DNA of 64,000 nt. Origin: WQXF01 sp031553615. Lineage in GTDB: Bacteria > Bacillota > Clostridia > Christensenellales > Aristaeellaceae. The DNA lies in assembly GCA_031553615.1 (NCBI GenBank), contig JAVBLJ010000021.1:1-64000 (forward strand). Reading direction: 5' to 3'. The translations under genes were made by a program, and so were the position numbers. Below are positions 45,009 through 53,303 of this stretch, piece after piece. The notes under the pieces were generated by a model. The model did no database searches, was not told where the DNA came from, and was given only the letters and a program-made list of their open reading frames with translations. Positions within the stretch are counted from its first letter, which is position 1; every line of letters begins with the position of its first letter.

Positions 45009-45191
45009 CTATGCCCGCGGCTTTTCGGCGCGCAGGCGGCGGGCCACGATTCCGCCCACCCTGCCGGATTCGGCGGTGGTCAGCCCTGGCCAGCCCACCT
45101 CCAGCACCTTGGGCATGAGCCCCAGCTCCTCGGCCACCTCGTATTTAAGCCTCTCCAGGTGGGTCGGCGGCGCGTAATGATCGCGCTTCAT
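45009..45191 (-). CDS. Small acid-soluble spore protein, alpha/beta type
   Basis: 60 residues. LKYEVAEELGL in the first half and GLTTAESGRVGGIVARRL in the second match the two conserved blocks of alpha/beta SASPs, which coat DNA in the dormant spore and protect it. The sequence is divergent and more basic than Bacillus SspA/B, as is usual for clostridial forms. GGAGG lies seven bases before the ATG; the longer reading frame upstream has no support. It is evidence that the organism forms endospores. Confidence 0.82.
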   Translation of the reverse strand: MKRDHYAPPTHLERLKYEVAEELGLMPKVLEVGWPGLTTAESGRVGGIVARRLRAEKPRA

Positions 45192-45276
45192 GCGAATTCC
45201 TCCCCCTCGCAACGCGTGTTTCAACACGGTGATTCCCGCATAGCATGCGCAGGGGTACTCCGCCGTATGCGCGGGG

Positions 45277-46176
45277 TTACTCGTCCTCGTCCTCTTCATC
45301 GTTTTCGCGCAGACCCAAGTTGACCGGCGCGCCTTCGATGTTGGGGTTGATGTATCGATCAAACACGCTGTTGGCAAACGAAGCATTCACCAGGCGGCTC
45401 ATGGCGAAGCCGATCAGTAGATAGTACAGCGCGATGAACAGCAGACCGTATGCGCTGCCCAAGAACACAAACACCACCAGGCCGATGATCATGGGCAACA
45501 GCGTCGCCAAGCGAATCGCCACCGCGAAGGGCAGACGGCCTATCGCCAACAGCATCGAATTGCGGAAAAGCTGGCGCACGCGCAGCTGGTAGCCCACCAT
45601 GAGCGGATAGGCAAACACCAGCGCCAGCGCCCACACCACGCCCACGATCACCATCATCACCTGCGGAATGATGGCAATGGCGTTGCTCTGGGCCAGCGAA
45701 CCATAGAACTGAACGCCAATCAGCAGCAGGAAGGGCAGCACCGAGGTGATCGCCGAGATAAGCAGACCCTGCTTCCAGTTGGCCTTAAACGCATCCTTGA
45801 AATCGCTCCAAAGGAAGGAATGCTGATCGCGCGCCCAGTTGCGGGCCACGTACGAAGCCGCGGCTGTGGAGGGCCCGGTGATCAGTATGCACGGAATGAG
45901 CAGAATGGCAAAATTACTCAGCAAGCCCAGCAGGTGGTTGGCGATTTCCTCACCCGATGCGTTGACATCAATCGTGTTCGCGGCCATGAAGGTCAGCAGC
46001 GTGACCAGCAGCATGGGAATCCAGAACAACAGCTGAATCAGATTCAGCCGCACCAGGCTCCATAACCGCACGCGCAGCACCTGCCAGAACAGTTGAAACC
46101 GGTTGGACGGCAGGTCATCCTCCGTGTAATCCGCCTGACCCGCCTTGCCGTAGTAAAACCGATCAAAAAAACCCAT
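45277..46176 (-). CDS. DUF624 (YesL-like) membrane protein
   Basis: A 299-residue protein with about six membrane spans and an acidic C-terminal tail. ITGPSTAAASYVARNWARDQHSF-type sequence after the third span is the DUF624 signature. Members often accompany sugar ABC importers and two-component systems; none is present here. The tail (NDEEDEDE) is low complexity. It is on the same strand as the SASP and M20 genes but with separate gaps. Function unknown. Confidence 0.82.
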   Translation of the reverse strand: MGFFDRFYYGKAGQADYTEDDLPSNRFQLFWQVLRVRLWSLVRLNLIQLLFWIPMLLVTLLTFMAANTIDVNASGEEIANHLLGLLSNFAILLIPCILITGPSTAAASYVARNWARDQHSFLWSDFKDAFKANWKQGLLISAITSVLPFLLLIGVQFYGSLAQSNAIAIIPQVMMVIVGVVWALALVFAYPLMVGYQLRVRQLFRNSMLLAIGRLPFAVAIRLATLLPMIIGLVVFVFLGSAYGLLFIALYYLLIGFAMSRLVNASFANSVFDRYINPNIEGAPVNLGLRENDEEDEDE

Positions 46177-46263
46177 ACTTCCGCCTCCCAGCGCTAAAAA
46201 TATCGTGTGTCCGCCCGTTTATGCACCGCTTGCGCAGACCTGCCGCTGCGCCGGTTCCCCGCT

Positions 46264-47409
46264 TTACGCGCGCCAAGCGATGAGGTCGTGGAAAAGCTGC
46301 ACCCCGTAGAGCAGCGCGCGCTCGTCGAAATCGAAACGCTCACTGTGCAGCGGCGCGCTGTGCGCATCGTCCATGCAGCCGCAGAAGCAGTATGCACCGG
46401 GCACCGCGTGTTGGAAAAAAGAGAAATCCTCGGCGATCATCTTGGGCGGCACCTGCAGCAGGAATGAGCCCGCCGCCCTCATGAGCTGGCGGGTCTCCCC
46501 CTCGTGATTGAACACGCAGGGGTAGCACACCGGCTCCTCGATTTCGCCGCGCACGCCGAACGCCGCCTCCACCGCGCGCACATCGTCGCGTATGAAGCCC
46601 TGCAGCGCCGCGTATGTTTCATCCGAAAAGGTGCGCACCGTGCATTCAAGCCGCGCCCTGTCCGCAATCACGTTGCGACGCTCGCCCGCGCGCAGCACGC
46701 CCACCGTGACCAGCGCGCGCTCAAACGGATTGAGCCGCCGCGTCACCGTGGTCTGCAGCAGGGTGTAAAGGTGCGCCGCCGCCGCCACCGCGTCCACGCC
46801 CAGGTGGGGCAGGGCGCCGTGGGCCGCACGCCCGTGCAGGGTGATGTTCAGTTCACTGGTCTGCGCCATCAGCGGGCCGATGCAGGTGCCAATCGTGCCC
46901 AGCGGCAGATCGGGCATCATGTGCAGGCCGTAGATTGCTTCGACCTTGGGGTTTTCCAGCGCGCCTGCCTCGATCATGCGCCGGGCTCCGCCGGTGGTCT
47001 CCTCCGCGGGCTGGAACAGCAGCACCACGTCGTCGCGCATCTCGCCCCGATGCTCCGCAATCAGCCGCGCGAGGCTGAGCAAGCAGGCCATGTGCCCATC
47101 GTGCCCGCAGGCATGCATGCGTCCCGGATGCTCCGATGCATCCGGCCGGCCCGTACCCTCGGCAATGCAAAGCGCATCGATATCGGCGCGAAAGGCGATG
47201 CACCGCCCGCTCCCATCGCCACGAAACACGGCGCGCGCGCCGGTATCGGCGCAAGGCCCCAGCGCATCGGGCGCAAGCGCGGCCAACGCCTCCAGCAGGT
47301 AGCGCTGTGTCTTGTGCTCCAGCGCGCTCTCCTCGGGGATGCGGTGCAATGCGCTGCGATCCGCGCAGATGAGCGGCAGTTGAGCCTGGATCTCCTCCAT
47401 AATGCGCAT
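46264..47409 (-). CDS. M20-family amidohydrolase (peptidase M20D)
   Basis: A 381-residue metal-dependent amidohydrolase related to hippurate hydrolase, N-acyl amino acid deacylase and IAA-amino acid hydrolase. HACGHDGHMACLL and QPAEETTGGARRMI carry the metal ligands and general base; GRAAHGALPHLGVDA lies in the dimer domain. Substrate is not predictable. GGAGG lies seven bases before the ATG; the frame upstream of it has no support. No transporter adjoins it. Confidence 0.9.
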   Translation of the reverse strand: MRIMEEIQAQLPLICADRSALHRIPEESALEHKTQRYLLEALAALAPDALGPCADTGARAVFRGDGSGRCIAFRADIDALCIAEGTGRPDASEHPGRMHACGHDGHMACLLSLARLIAEHRGEMRDDVVLLFQPAEETTGGARRMIEAGALENPKVEAIYGLHMMPDLPLGTIGTCIGPLMAQTSELNITLHGRAAHGALPHLGVDAVAAAAHLYTLLQTTVTRRLNPFERALVTVGVLRAGERRNVIADRARLECTVRTFSDETYAALQGFIRDDVRAVEAAFGVRGEIEEPVCYPCVFNHEGETRQLMRAAGSFLLQVPPKMIAEDFSFFQHAVPGAYCFCGCMDDAHSAPLHSERFDFDERALLYGVQLFHDLIAWRA

Positions 47410-47457
47410 GTGATTTCCTCCGCCTACTGGTATTCGCGTATGATACCACATTCAGCG

Positions 47458-47499
47458 CAAAAAATGAAGAGGAAGCATACGGCCTTCCGCCGCTTCCTC
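47458..47499 (-). terminator. Terminator of the DUF6273 lipoprotein gene
   Basis: An 8-bp stem (GAGGAAGC/GCTTCCTC) with a 15-nt loop, then TTCATTTTTT on the minus strand. Confidence 0.75.
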
Positions 47500-47520
47500 T
47501 CGATAAATCGCTTTGCGTCG

Positions 47521-47570
47521 TTTCGGGTCGTGTCGGGTCGTGTCGGGCCGTCACAAGTCGTTTTGCGCCG
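47521..47570. repeat. 10-bp tandem array downstream of the lipoprotein gene
   Basis: Five 10-bp units close to TGTCGGGTCG, the first three nearly identical and the last two decayed, between the lipoprotein stop and its terminator. Confidence 0.7.
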
Positions 47571-47589
47571 CCGCATCGCCAGGTGGCGG

Positions 47590-48306
47590 CTACTCCTCCT
47601 CGCAGAACGGGTTCTCCAGCGTGCCCTCGCCCTGGGTGAAGGGCAGTTCTTCGACGGTCACCCAAATCGCCGCGCGGACCCCCACGTTATCGCGCTCGAC
47701 GCGCGCCAGCGCAAGGATTCCGTCGGTGCGCACCAGGTGCACGTTGGTCTCGTTGGCCTTGGTGCGCGTGTAGTAGTTGGTGTAATCGCTATCCTTGGCA
47801 TCCCAAAGGTTGTTGTCGTACGCATGGGTGGTGCCTTCGGCGATGCGGTTGGGGTCGGCCGCGTACTTGTCGTCCACGAAGCCATAATCCGGATTGGTGA
47901 GCTCCGCATCGGAGGGGATGAACACCTTGCCCACCTTGCCGTTATCGTAGAGAATGCCGCGCTCGGCCTTTGTGAACGCCTCGTTGATGAACACGCGGTT
48001 CAGCCACGTGCGCAGGTCGCTGCTTTCCCATTCGTTCTGCTCCAGATCGAATTCGTGGGTATCCAATATCAGCTCGCTGAGCAGCAGCGCGCGGCCCTTC
48101 TTGACGGTGAGCACGCGCCACAGGATGGGCTCGTCGTCGTACTCCTGCGGATAGTGGCCAAAGAGCACGTACTGATAGCCTTCGTTCGCGTCCCAGCCAC
48201 GCAGCGCGTCGGCATCGAACGCGCCATCAGCCAGGCCCGCCGCACAGGACGAGCAAGCCACCAAAAGCGCCAGCAGTAGAGCGATCCTCGCAAAGTGTTT
48301 GCGCAT
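47590..48306 (-). CDS. DUF6273-type secreted lipoprotein
   Basis: About 238 residues. A signal peptide with lipobox LVAC (Cys18) is followed by a domain with YVLFGHYPQ and EPILWRVL, the pattern of DUF6273, where a short barrel carries a WRVL strand and a later ESSDLRTWLN helix. The fold is thought to resemble sulfatase-modifying-factor or lectin-like domains. Function unknown; such proteins are numerous in gut Clostridia. The start is taken at the ATG that opens the signal peptide. Tandem 10-bp arrays flank the gene on both sides. Confidence 0.75.
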   Translation of the reverse strand: MRKHFARIALLLALLVACSSCAAGLADGAFDADALRGWDANEGYQYVLFGHYPQEYDDEPILWRVLTVKKGRALLLSELILDTHEFDLEQNEWESSDLRTWLNRVFINEAFTKAERGILYDNGKVGKVFIPSDAELTNPDYGFVDDKYAADPNRIAEGTTHAYDNNLWDAKDSDYTNYYTRTKANETNVHLVRTDGILALARVERDNVGVRAAIWVTVEELPFTQGEGTLENPFCEEE

Positions 48307-48330
48307 AAACCCACATCCTTCTACAATCAT

Positions 48331-48380
48331 ATTGATTCGCATTGATTCGTTTTGATTCGTTTTGATTCATATTGGATTGC
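48331..48380. repeat. 10-bp tandem array between divergent secreted-protein genes
   Basis: Five 10-bp units near TTTGATTCGT (ATTGATTCGC, ATTGATTCGT, TTTGATTCGT, TTTGATTCAT, ATTGGATTGC). The period equals about one DNA turn, so the units face one side of the helix. Confidence 0.8.
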
Positions 48381-48402
48381 GGTAATATAGTACCATTTTT
48401 CT

Positions 48403-48431
48403 TTGCGTTTTCCCTGCCGAACCCGTATACT
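48403..48431 (+). promoter_or_regulatory. Promoter of the secreted 370-residue protein gene
   Basis: TTGCGT, 17 bp, TATACT, about 55 bp before the ATG and just downstream of the 10-bp array. Confidence 0.6.
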
Positions 48432-48487
48432 AAATGTAAACCAACTCCATTTTTCGCGCAAAAAGAGCCGTGCAGAGGAATACTACC

Positions 48488-49597
48488 ATGAAATCACTCA
48501 CGAAAATGAGCAGGAAAGCACGCAAACAATTGAGCAGAGCGCTGATCCTGCTCGCCATATGCGTCTGCGGCGCCTCGGCTTGGGCCGCCGATTCGCCGGC
48601 GGAGCTGGTCACCTCCGAAATCCAGGCGCGGGTCGCCGAGCTATACGCCAGCCCGGAAGTCGCCCGGAGCCTGCTCCTCGGCGAGATTCCCGAAAAGCAC
48701 CAGGGCACGATCGAGCCCTTTATGAACGGCGATACGTACCGATCGTATCAAAGCCGGAGCGAGCGCATCGAATGGGGCTTTTATTGGGATACCCCGACGA
48801 GCGAGCTGGCAGGCGATACGCTGAAAGCCTATCTTTCCCTGCGGCACCGCGTCAATTCGGATGGCACGCTCACCTATATGTACGATCCATTCGATGCCGC
48901 GAAGGGCGCGAGCCTCTCCTACGACGATTGCGACGTGGCGTGGCGACTTACTGTAGCCGCGGATCGCGTCGCCGCCACGCTGGAGGAGTTTGTGGCGCTG
49001 GCCGCCAATACCACCGGGGTATGGGGTGAGCTCGAAGGTGATGCGAAGGCTGCACAAGAAGCCGTGTGCGGGGCGATCGTGCGCAAGTGGGAGACAGAAT
49101 TTCCGTTGGCTTCCCGCGCGCTCAACACCGGCTACCCGATCCCTTGCCTGGAGGCGGATTACGCGGCAGGCACGTATTGCGCGAGCTTGGATTTCGAATT
49201 GCATCCCGATTGCAACGAATACGCCGATTATGCGCTGACCGCTGCCCAGTTCGGGGAGGCCCTCGCCCTGCTCGAACCGCTGGCCACCCACCTTCGCACG
49301 GAGGCGCTTATGGGCTACCTTCGCTCGCGGCAGCTACCGCCCAGCCGCATCTATGAGATGTACGGCGGTTCCGAGGAGGATTTCTGCTGGTTGCAAGAAA
49401 GCCCCGCCATCGACGGCGATGACGCCGTCTACTTCCTGCGCTATAACGACGAATATGACGCCATCATTGGGCTGACGCAAGCCGAGTTCAACGCGCTCGC
49501 TTTCGAATGGTGGCCGCTGGATCAGCCCGCGCGCTTTGCCGCTATGCGAGAAACATACGAGCGCCTTGCCGCCGAGGGCCGGTGTGCGGACGAGTAG
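48488..49597 (+). CDS. Secreted protein of unknown function
   Basis: About 369 residues. A basic N-terminus and hydrophobic stretch ending ASAWAADS form a signal peptide with a likely cleavage after AWA. The mature protein is acidic and rich in aromatic residues, with several cysteines. I do not recognise a family. AGAGG lies nine bases before the ATG; another ATG six codons upstream is in frame. It diverges from the DUF6273 lipoprotein across the 10-bp array and is followed by the T-box promoter. Confidence 0.7.
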   Translation: MKSLTKMSRKARKQLSRALILLAICVCGASAWAADSPAELVTSEIQARVAELYASPEVARSLLLGEIPEKHQGTIEPFMNGDTYRSYQSRSERIEWGFYWDTPTSELAGDTLKAYLSLRHRVNSDGTLTYMYDPFDAAKGASLSYDDCDVAWRLTVAADRVAATLEEFVALAANTTGVWGELEGDAKAAQEAVCGAIVRKWETEFPLASRALNTGYPIPCLEADYAAGTYCASLDFELHPDCNEYADYALTAAQFGEALALLEPLATHLRTEALMGYLRSRQLPPSRIYEMYGGSEEDFCWLQESPAIDGDDAVYFLRYNDEYDAIIGLTQAEFNALAFEWWPLDQPARFAAMRETYERLAAEGRCADE

Positions 49598-49671
49598 CCT
49601 GCTCAGGGCATTCCTGCAGCGCCCCTTCCCCCTCGCAACCCCCACTCAAAAAAGAAACGCCGAGAAAACCG

Positions 49672-49700
49672 TTGACATTTCCCCGGCGCGCGCCTATACT
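49672..49700 (+). promoter_or_regulatory. Promoter of the T-box unit
   Basis: Perfect TTGACA, 17 bp, TATACT, the best promoter in the window, directly ahead of the T-box leader. Confidence 0.85.
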
Positions 49701-49705
49701 ATATC

Positions 49706-49970
49706 AAAATCACGCTAGGATGGGGATCAAACCGCGCGCAACCCGCTTTCAGAGAGCTTCCGGATGGTGCAAGGAAGCAGCGGCGGCGCGGAGATTACGC
49801 CCCGGAGCGCGGCAGAGAACCGGCGTTTGCGCGCCGCAGTAGATTGCCGCCGGTGCGCCGGATACAGCGCGGGGCCCGCAGGGGCTCATGAGGGATGCTC
49901 CGCAAGGCGCATCCGAACGGAAGTGGTACCGCGTACTGCGCCTTCCCGGTTTTTCCGGGGAGGCGTTTTT
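49706..49970 (+). ncRNA. Tyrosine T-box riboswitch
   Basis: A leader of about 265 nt. Stem I contains the distal AGAGAGCTTCC/GGAAGC arm with its loop GGATGGTGCAA. My hand fold puts the specifier loop between GGGG/CCCC and CCGCGC/GCGCGG, reading AGATTACG, so the codon is most likely UAC (Tyr, 49796-49798) followed by a purine. The T-box core GAAGTGGTACCGCG (49920-49933) has the UGGU that pairs with the uncharged tRNA end. A terminator stem CGCCTTCCCGG/CCGGGGAGGCG with T-run (49939-49970) competes with the antiterminator. tyrS downstream supports the tyrosine call. Confidence 0.88.
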
Positions 49971-50035
49971 GTTTTCCACTTTCGTTCTCCCCTCCAAACT
50001 CAAACGAGCCTCTAAATCGAAAGGAGTCTTGCCCC

Positions 50036-51229
50036 ATGCAATCTGCTGCGCCCGACCTGCGCTTCGCCGACCGATTCGAGGGAATCACCGGCAGCGCCAT
50101 CCGCGAAATTTTGAAGCTGCTCGGCAAGCCGGGCATGATCTCCTTTGGCGGCGGCAACCCGGCCTCCAGCGCGCTGGAGGAGGACGTGATCGCCGAACTG
50201 GCGCAGCGTGTGCTGGCGCGCGACGGCAAGGCCATTTTGCAATACGGCACCACCGAGGGCTACGCGCCGCTCAAGCAGGCGCTGTGCGATTGGCTCGCGC
50301 CCCTGGGCTTCCGGCCCGCGCCCGAGGAGGTGCTGCCCGTCACCGGCTCCACCCAGGGCATCGACCTGGTGGCCAAGGCGGTGATCAATCCGGGCGACGT
50401 GGTGCTGGTGGAAAACCCCTCGTACCTGGGCACGCTGCAAGCGCTGCGGCTTTACCAGGCCAAGCTGGTGCCCGTTCCCACCGACGCGGGCGGCATCGTG
50501 CTGGAAGCACTGGAGGCGCAAATCAAGGCGCACAAGCCCAAGATGCTGTACGTGATCCCCACCTTCCAGAACCCGACCGGAATCACCCTGGCCGCCGATC
50601 GCCGCGCGCCCATCGCCGAAATGGCCGCCAAGTACGGCGTGCTGGTGCTGGAGGACGATCCGTACCGCGATCTGCGCTATGCGGGGGAACCGCTGCCCGC
50701 CATCAAATCGTACGATACCGAGGGCTGGGTGGCGCACCTATCCAGCTTTTCGAAGATCATATCCCCCGGCCTGCGCTGCGGCGCGCTCACCTGCCGGCCC
50801 GATCTGCTGCGCAAGGCGGTCATCGGCAAGCAGAGCACCGACGTGCACACCAGCTCGCTCACCCAGGCCATCGTGGCCGAGTACCTGGCCGACGGCCTGC
50901 TCCCCGCGCACATCGCCGCCATTTGCAAAAGCTACGGCGCACAGATGCGCGCCATGCAGGAACACTTGACCCGCTTCCCCGAGGGTACCCGATATACCCG
51001 GCCGCAGGGCGGTCTGTTCCTATGGGTGCAGCTGCCGGGAGGGCTGGATGCGGAAGCCCTGCTGCGCAGCGCCATCGACCGGAACGTGGCCTTCGTGCCG
51101 GGCACGCACTTCTTCTGCGAAGGCGGCCACACCGACACCCTGCGGCTCAACTTCTCCAACAGCACACTGGAGCAAATCGATACCGGCATGGACACACTGC
51201 GCACGGTGATCGAGGAAGCGCTGGCATAA
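50036..51229 (+). CDS. PLP-dependent aminotransferase under tyrosine T-box control
   Basis: A 397-residue fold-type I aminotransferase of the LysN/ARO8-like group without a MocR DNA-binding domain. It starts with a short helix (FADRFEGITGSAIREIL); ISFGGGNPA, YVIPTFQNPTG and the PLP lysine in SSFSKIISPGLR are hallmarks. The tyrosine T-box suggests it makes tyrosine or phenylalanine from the 2-oxoacid, but the family also includes 2-aminoadipate and branched-chain enzymes. AAGGAG precedes the ATG. tyrS follows after a paired hairpin element, presumably on the same transcript. Confidence 0.9.
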   Translation: MQSAAPDLRFADRFEGITGSAIREILKLLGKPGMISFGGGNPASSALEEDVIAELAQRVLARDGKAILQYGTTEGYAPLKQALCDWLAPLGFRPAPEEVLPVTGSTQGIDLVAKAVINPGDVVLVENPSYLGTLQALRLYQAKLVPVPTDAGGIVLEALEAQIKAHKPKMLYVIPTFQNPTGITLAADRRAPIAEMAAKYGVLVLEDDPYRDLRYAGEPLPAIKSYDTEGWVAHLSSFSKIISPGLRCGALTCRPDLLRKAVIGKQSTDVHTSSLTQAIVAEYLADGLLPAHIAAICKSYGAQMRAMQEHLTRFPEGTRYTRPQGGLFLWVQLPGGLDAEALLRSAIDRNVAFVPGTHFFCEGGHTDTLRLNFSNSTLEQIDTGMDTLRTVIEEALA

Positions 51230-51252
51230 CTCTGACATGCGCTGGAAGCCCC

Positions 51253-51380
51253 CGAGGTTTCCAAAGGGCGACCGGAAAGCCCTTTGGTCGACCGCGAGGG
51301 CGAAACACCCAAGCTTTTTCAGCAGGCATTTCGTGCCACGCACGACTCAAGGGCTTTCCGATCGCCCTTGAGAATCCTTC
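51253..51380. repeat. Paired two-stem hairpin element, locus C (copies C1 and C2)
   Basis: C1 (plus): stem 1 CCAAAGGGC/GCCCTTTGG (51261-51287) around GACCGGAAA, then T and stem 2 CGACC/GGGCG around GCGA, with one A-G mismatch. C2 (minus, from 51380): GAAGG, stem 1 CTCAAGGGC/GCCCTTGAG around GATCGGAAA, T, stem 2 CGTGC/GCACG around GTG, AAA. The AAA ends face each other 23 nt apart. It sits inside the T-box transcript between the aminotransferase gene and tyrS. Confidence 0.85.
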
Positions 51381-51421
51381 GGGGAAATACGTCCTCGCAA
51401 AAAAACAGGGAGGAAACCACC

Positions 51422-52648
51422 ATGCACATTTTGGACACCCTAAAGGAGCGCGGATTCATCGCGCAAATCACCTTTGAGGAGGACCTGTACAAGCTCTTTG
51501 AGCGCGAGCCGGTCACCTTCTACGAGGGCACCGATCCCACCGCCGACAGCCTGCACATCGGCCACTGCGTGCCGTTCTTTGCCATGTCGCACATGCAGCG
51601 CGCCGGGCACCGCCCCATCGCGCTGATGGGCGGCGGCACCGCCATGATTGGCGACCCCAGCGGCAAAACCGAGCTGCGCTCCATGCTCACCACCGAGCGC
51701 ATCGATGCCAACATCGAGCGCATCCAGAAGCAGGTGGGCCGGTTCATCGATTTTACGGACGGAAAAGCCCTGCTGGTCAACAACGCCGATTGGCTGCGCG
51801 ACCTCAACTACCTGGATTTCATGCGCGATATCGGCGCGCACTTCTCGGTCAACCGCATGCTGACCGCCGATTGTTACAAGACCCGGCTGGAGAAGGGCCT
51901 CTCCTTCCTGGAGTTCACCTACATGCCCATGCAGTCCTACGATTTCCTGCAGCTTTTCCAGCGCTACGGCTGCCGCCTGCAGGTGGGCGGGGATGATCAG
52001 TGGAGCAACATGCTGGGCGGCGCGGACTTGATCCGCCGCAAGGAGAAGCAGGAAGCGTTCGTCACCACCTTCAAGCTGATCTCCAATGCTGATGGCTCCA
52101 AGATGGGCAAGACCGTCGCGGGTGCGCTGTGGCTCGATCCGGAGCGGTGCAGCCCGTACGATTTCTACCAATACTGGCGCAACGTGGCCGATGCCGACGT
52201 GCAGCGCTACCTCGGCCTGTTTACCTTCCTGCCCATGGACGAGGTGCGCCGCCTGGGTGCGCTGAAGGATGCGCAGCTCAACGACGCCAAGCGCGTGCTG
52301 GCGTTTGAGGTGACCAAGATCATCCACGGCGAGGCCGAGGCGGAAAAGGCGCAGCAGGCGGCGGCGGCGCTGTTTGGCGGCGGCGGCGATGCCGCGGCCA
52401 TCCCCACCGCGCAGATCACCCTGGCCGACCTGGAGGCCGACGCCCGCGTGATCACGCTGGTGGTGCGCGCCGGGCTGGCCGCCTCCAACAGCGAGGCGCG
52501 CAAGCTGATGCAGGGCGGCGGCATCTACGTGGGCGATGCGCAGGTAACCGACGTGAACGCCACGGTGAGCGCCGACGATTTCCCCGGCGACGGCCTGATG
52601 CTGCGCAAGGGTAAAAAGAGCTACTGCCGCGTGACGTTGGCCCGCTGA
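51422..52648 (+). CDS. tyrS: Tyrosyl-tRNA synthetase
   Basis: A 408-residue class I synthetase. The HIGH motif is LHIGHC (44-49), the KMSKS counterpart is KMGKT (227-231), and QVGGDDQW and YEGTDPTADS line the tyrosine pocket. A C-terminal S4-like domain (SNSEARKLMQGGGIYV) binds tRNA. GGGAGG lies about eight bases before the ATG; the longer frame upstream only reads through hairpin element C. It is controlled by the tyrosine T-box, with yigZ starting one base after its stop. Confidence 0.96.
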   Translation: MHILDTLKERGFIAQITFEEDLYKLFEREPVTFYEGTDPTADSLHIGHCVPFFAMSHMQRAGHRPIALMGGGTAMIGDPSGKTELRSMLTTERIDANIERIQKQVGRFIDFTDGKALLVNNADWLRDLNYLDFMRDIGAHFSVNRMLTADCYKTRLEKGLSFLEFTYMPMQSYDFLQLFQRYGCRLQVGGDDQWSNMLGGADLIRRKEKQEAFVTTFKLISNADGSKMGKTVAGALWLDPERCSPYDFYQYWRNVADADVQRYLGLFTFLPMDEVRRLGALKDAQLNDAKRVLAFEVTKIIHGEAEAEKAQQAAAALFGGGGDAAAIPTAQITLADLEADARVITLVVRAGLAASNSEARKLMQGGGIYVGDAQVTDVNATVSADDFPGDGLMLRKGKKSYCRVTLAR

Positions 52649-52649
52649 C

Positions 52650-53285
52650 ATGGCGCAGGCGGCATACAAGACGCTCCGGGCCCCAGGGCACGATGAGTTT
52701 ATTGTGCAAAAGTCGCGCTTCATCGGCTGCGGAACCCCCGTGGCCGATGAGGCGGCGGCTTTGGCCTTTTTAACGGCGATCCGCGCGCAATACAAGGATG
52801 CGAGCCACCACTGCTACGCCTACATCGTCGGCCAAAACGAGGGCGTAATGCGCTACAATGACGACGGCGAGCCGGGCGGAACAGCGGGCATGCCCATACT
52901 GGGCGTGATGCGCGCGCGCGGCGTGGTGGATTGCGCCGTCGTGGTGGTGCGCTACTTCGGCGGGGTGCTGCTGGGCGCGGGCGGATTGACGCGCGCGTAC
53001 ACCCAGGGCGCGGTGACCGCACTGGACGCGGCGGGCGTGGTGGTGATGCACCACACCCATCGCTACCTGGCCGAGCTGCCCTACCCGCTTTGGGATCGGG
53101 TGGCCCACGCGCTTTCCTCGGCCCCTTGCGTAATCGAAGCCCAGGAGTTTACCGACCGGGTCACGCTGACGCTGCGCGTGCGCGAGGCCGATGCGCCCGG
53201 GCTGCTCGCGCTGCTGACCCGCATCACCGATGGGCGCGCCGAAACGCTGCTGGAGCAGGAGCTCTACCTAGGCTGGGAGGAATGA
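52650..53285 (+). CDS. yigZ: YigZ/IMPACT-family protein
   Basis: A 211-residue protein with an N-terminal IMPACT domain (SRFIGCGTPV, DASHHCYAYIVG, YNDDGEPGGTAG, VVVVRYFGG) and a C-terminal EF-G domain IV-like part (DUF1949). Bacterial members are linked to translation or stress control, but the biochemical role is unsettled. It starts one base after the tyrS stop and is surely on the same transcript. Confidence 0.93.
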   Translation: MAQAAYKTLRAPGHDEFIVQKSRFIGCGTPVADEAAALAFLTAIRAQYKDASHHCYAYIVGQNEGVMRYNDDGEPGGTAGMPILGVMRARGVVDCAVVVVRYFGGVLLGAGGLTRAYTQGAVTALDAAGVVVMHHTHRYLAELPYPLWDRVAHALSSAPCVIEAQEFTDRVTLTLRVREADAPGLLALLTRITDGRAETLLEQELYLGWEE

Positions 53286-53303
53286 AAACCGGAGGTGCTC
53301 GCC

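Noticed and set aside
46504..48279. A 591-codon plus-strand ORF
   Set aside because: It runs antisense through the M20 amidohydrolase, a terminator and the lipoprotein gene; composition is that of a shadow frame.
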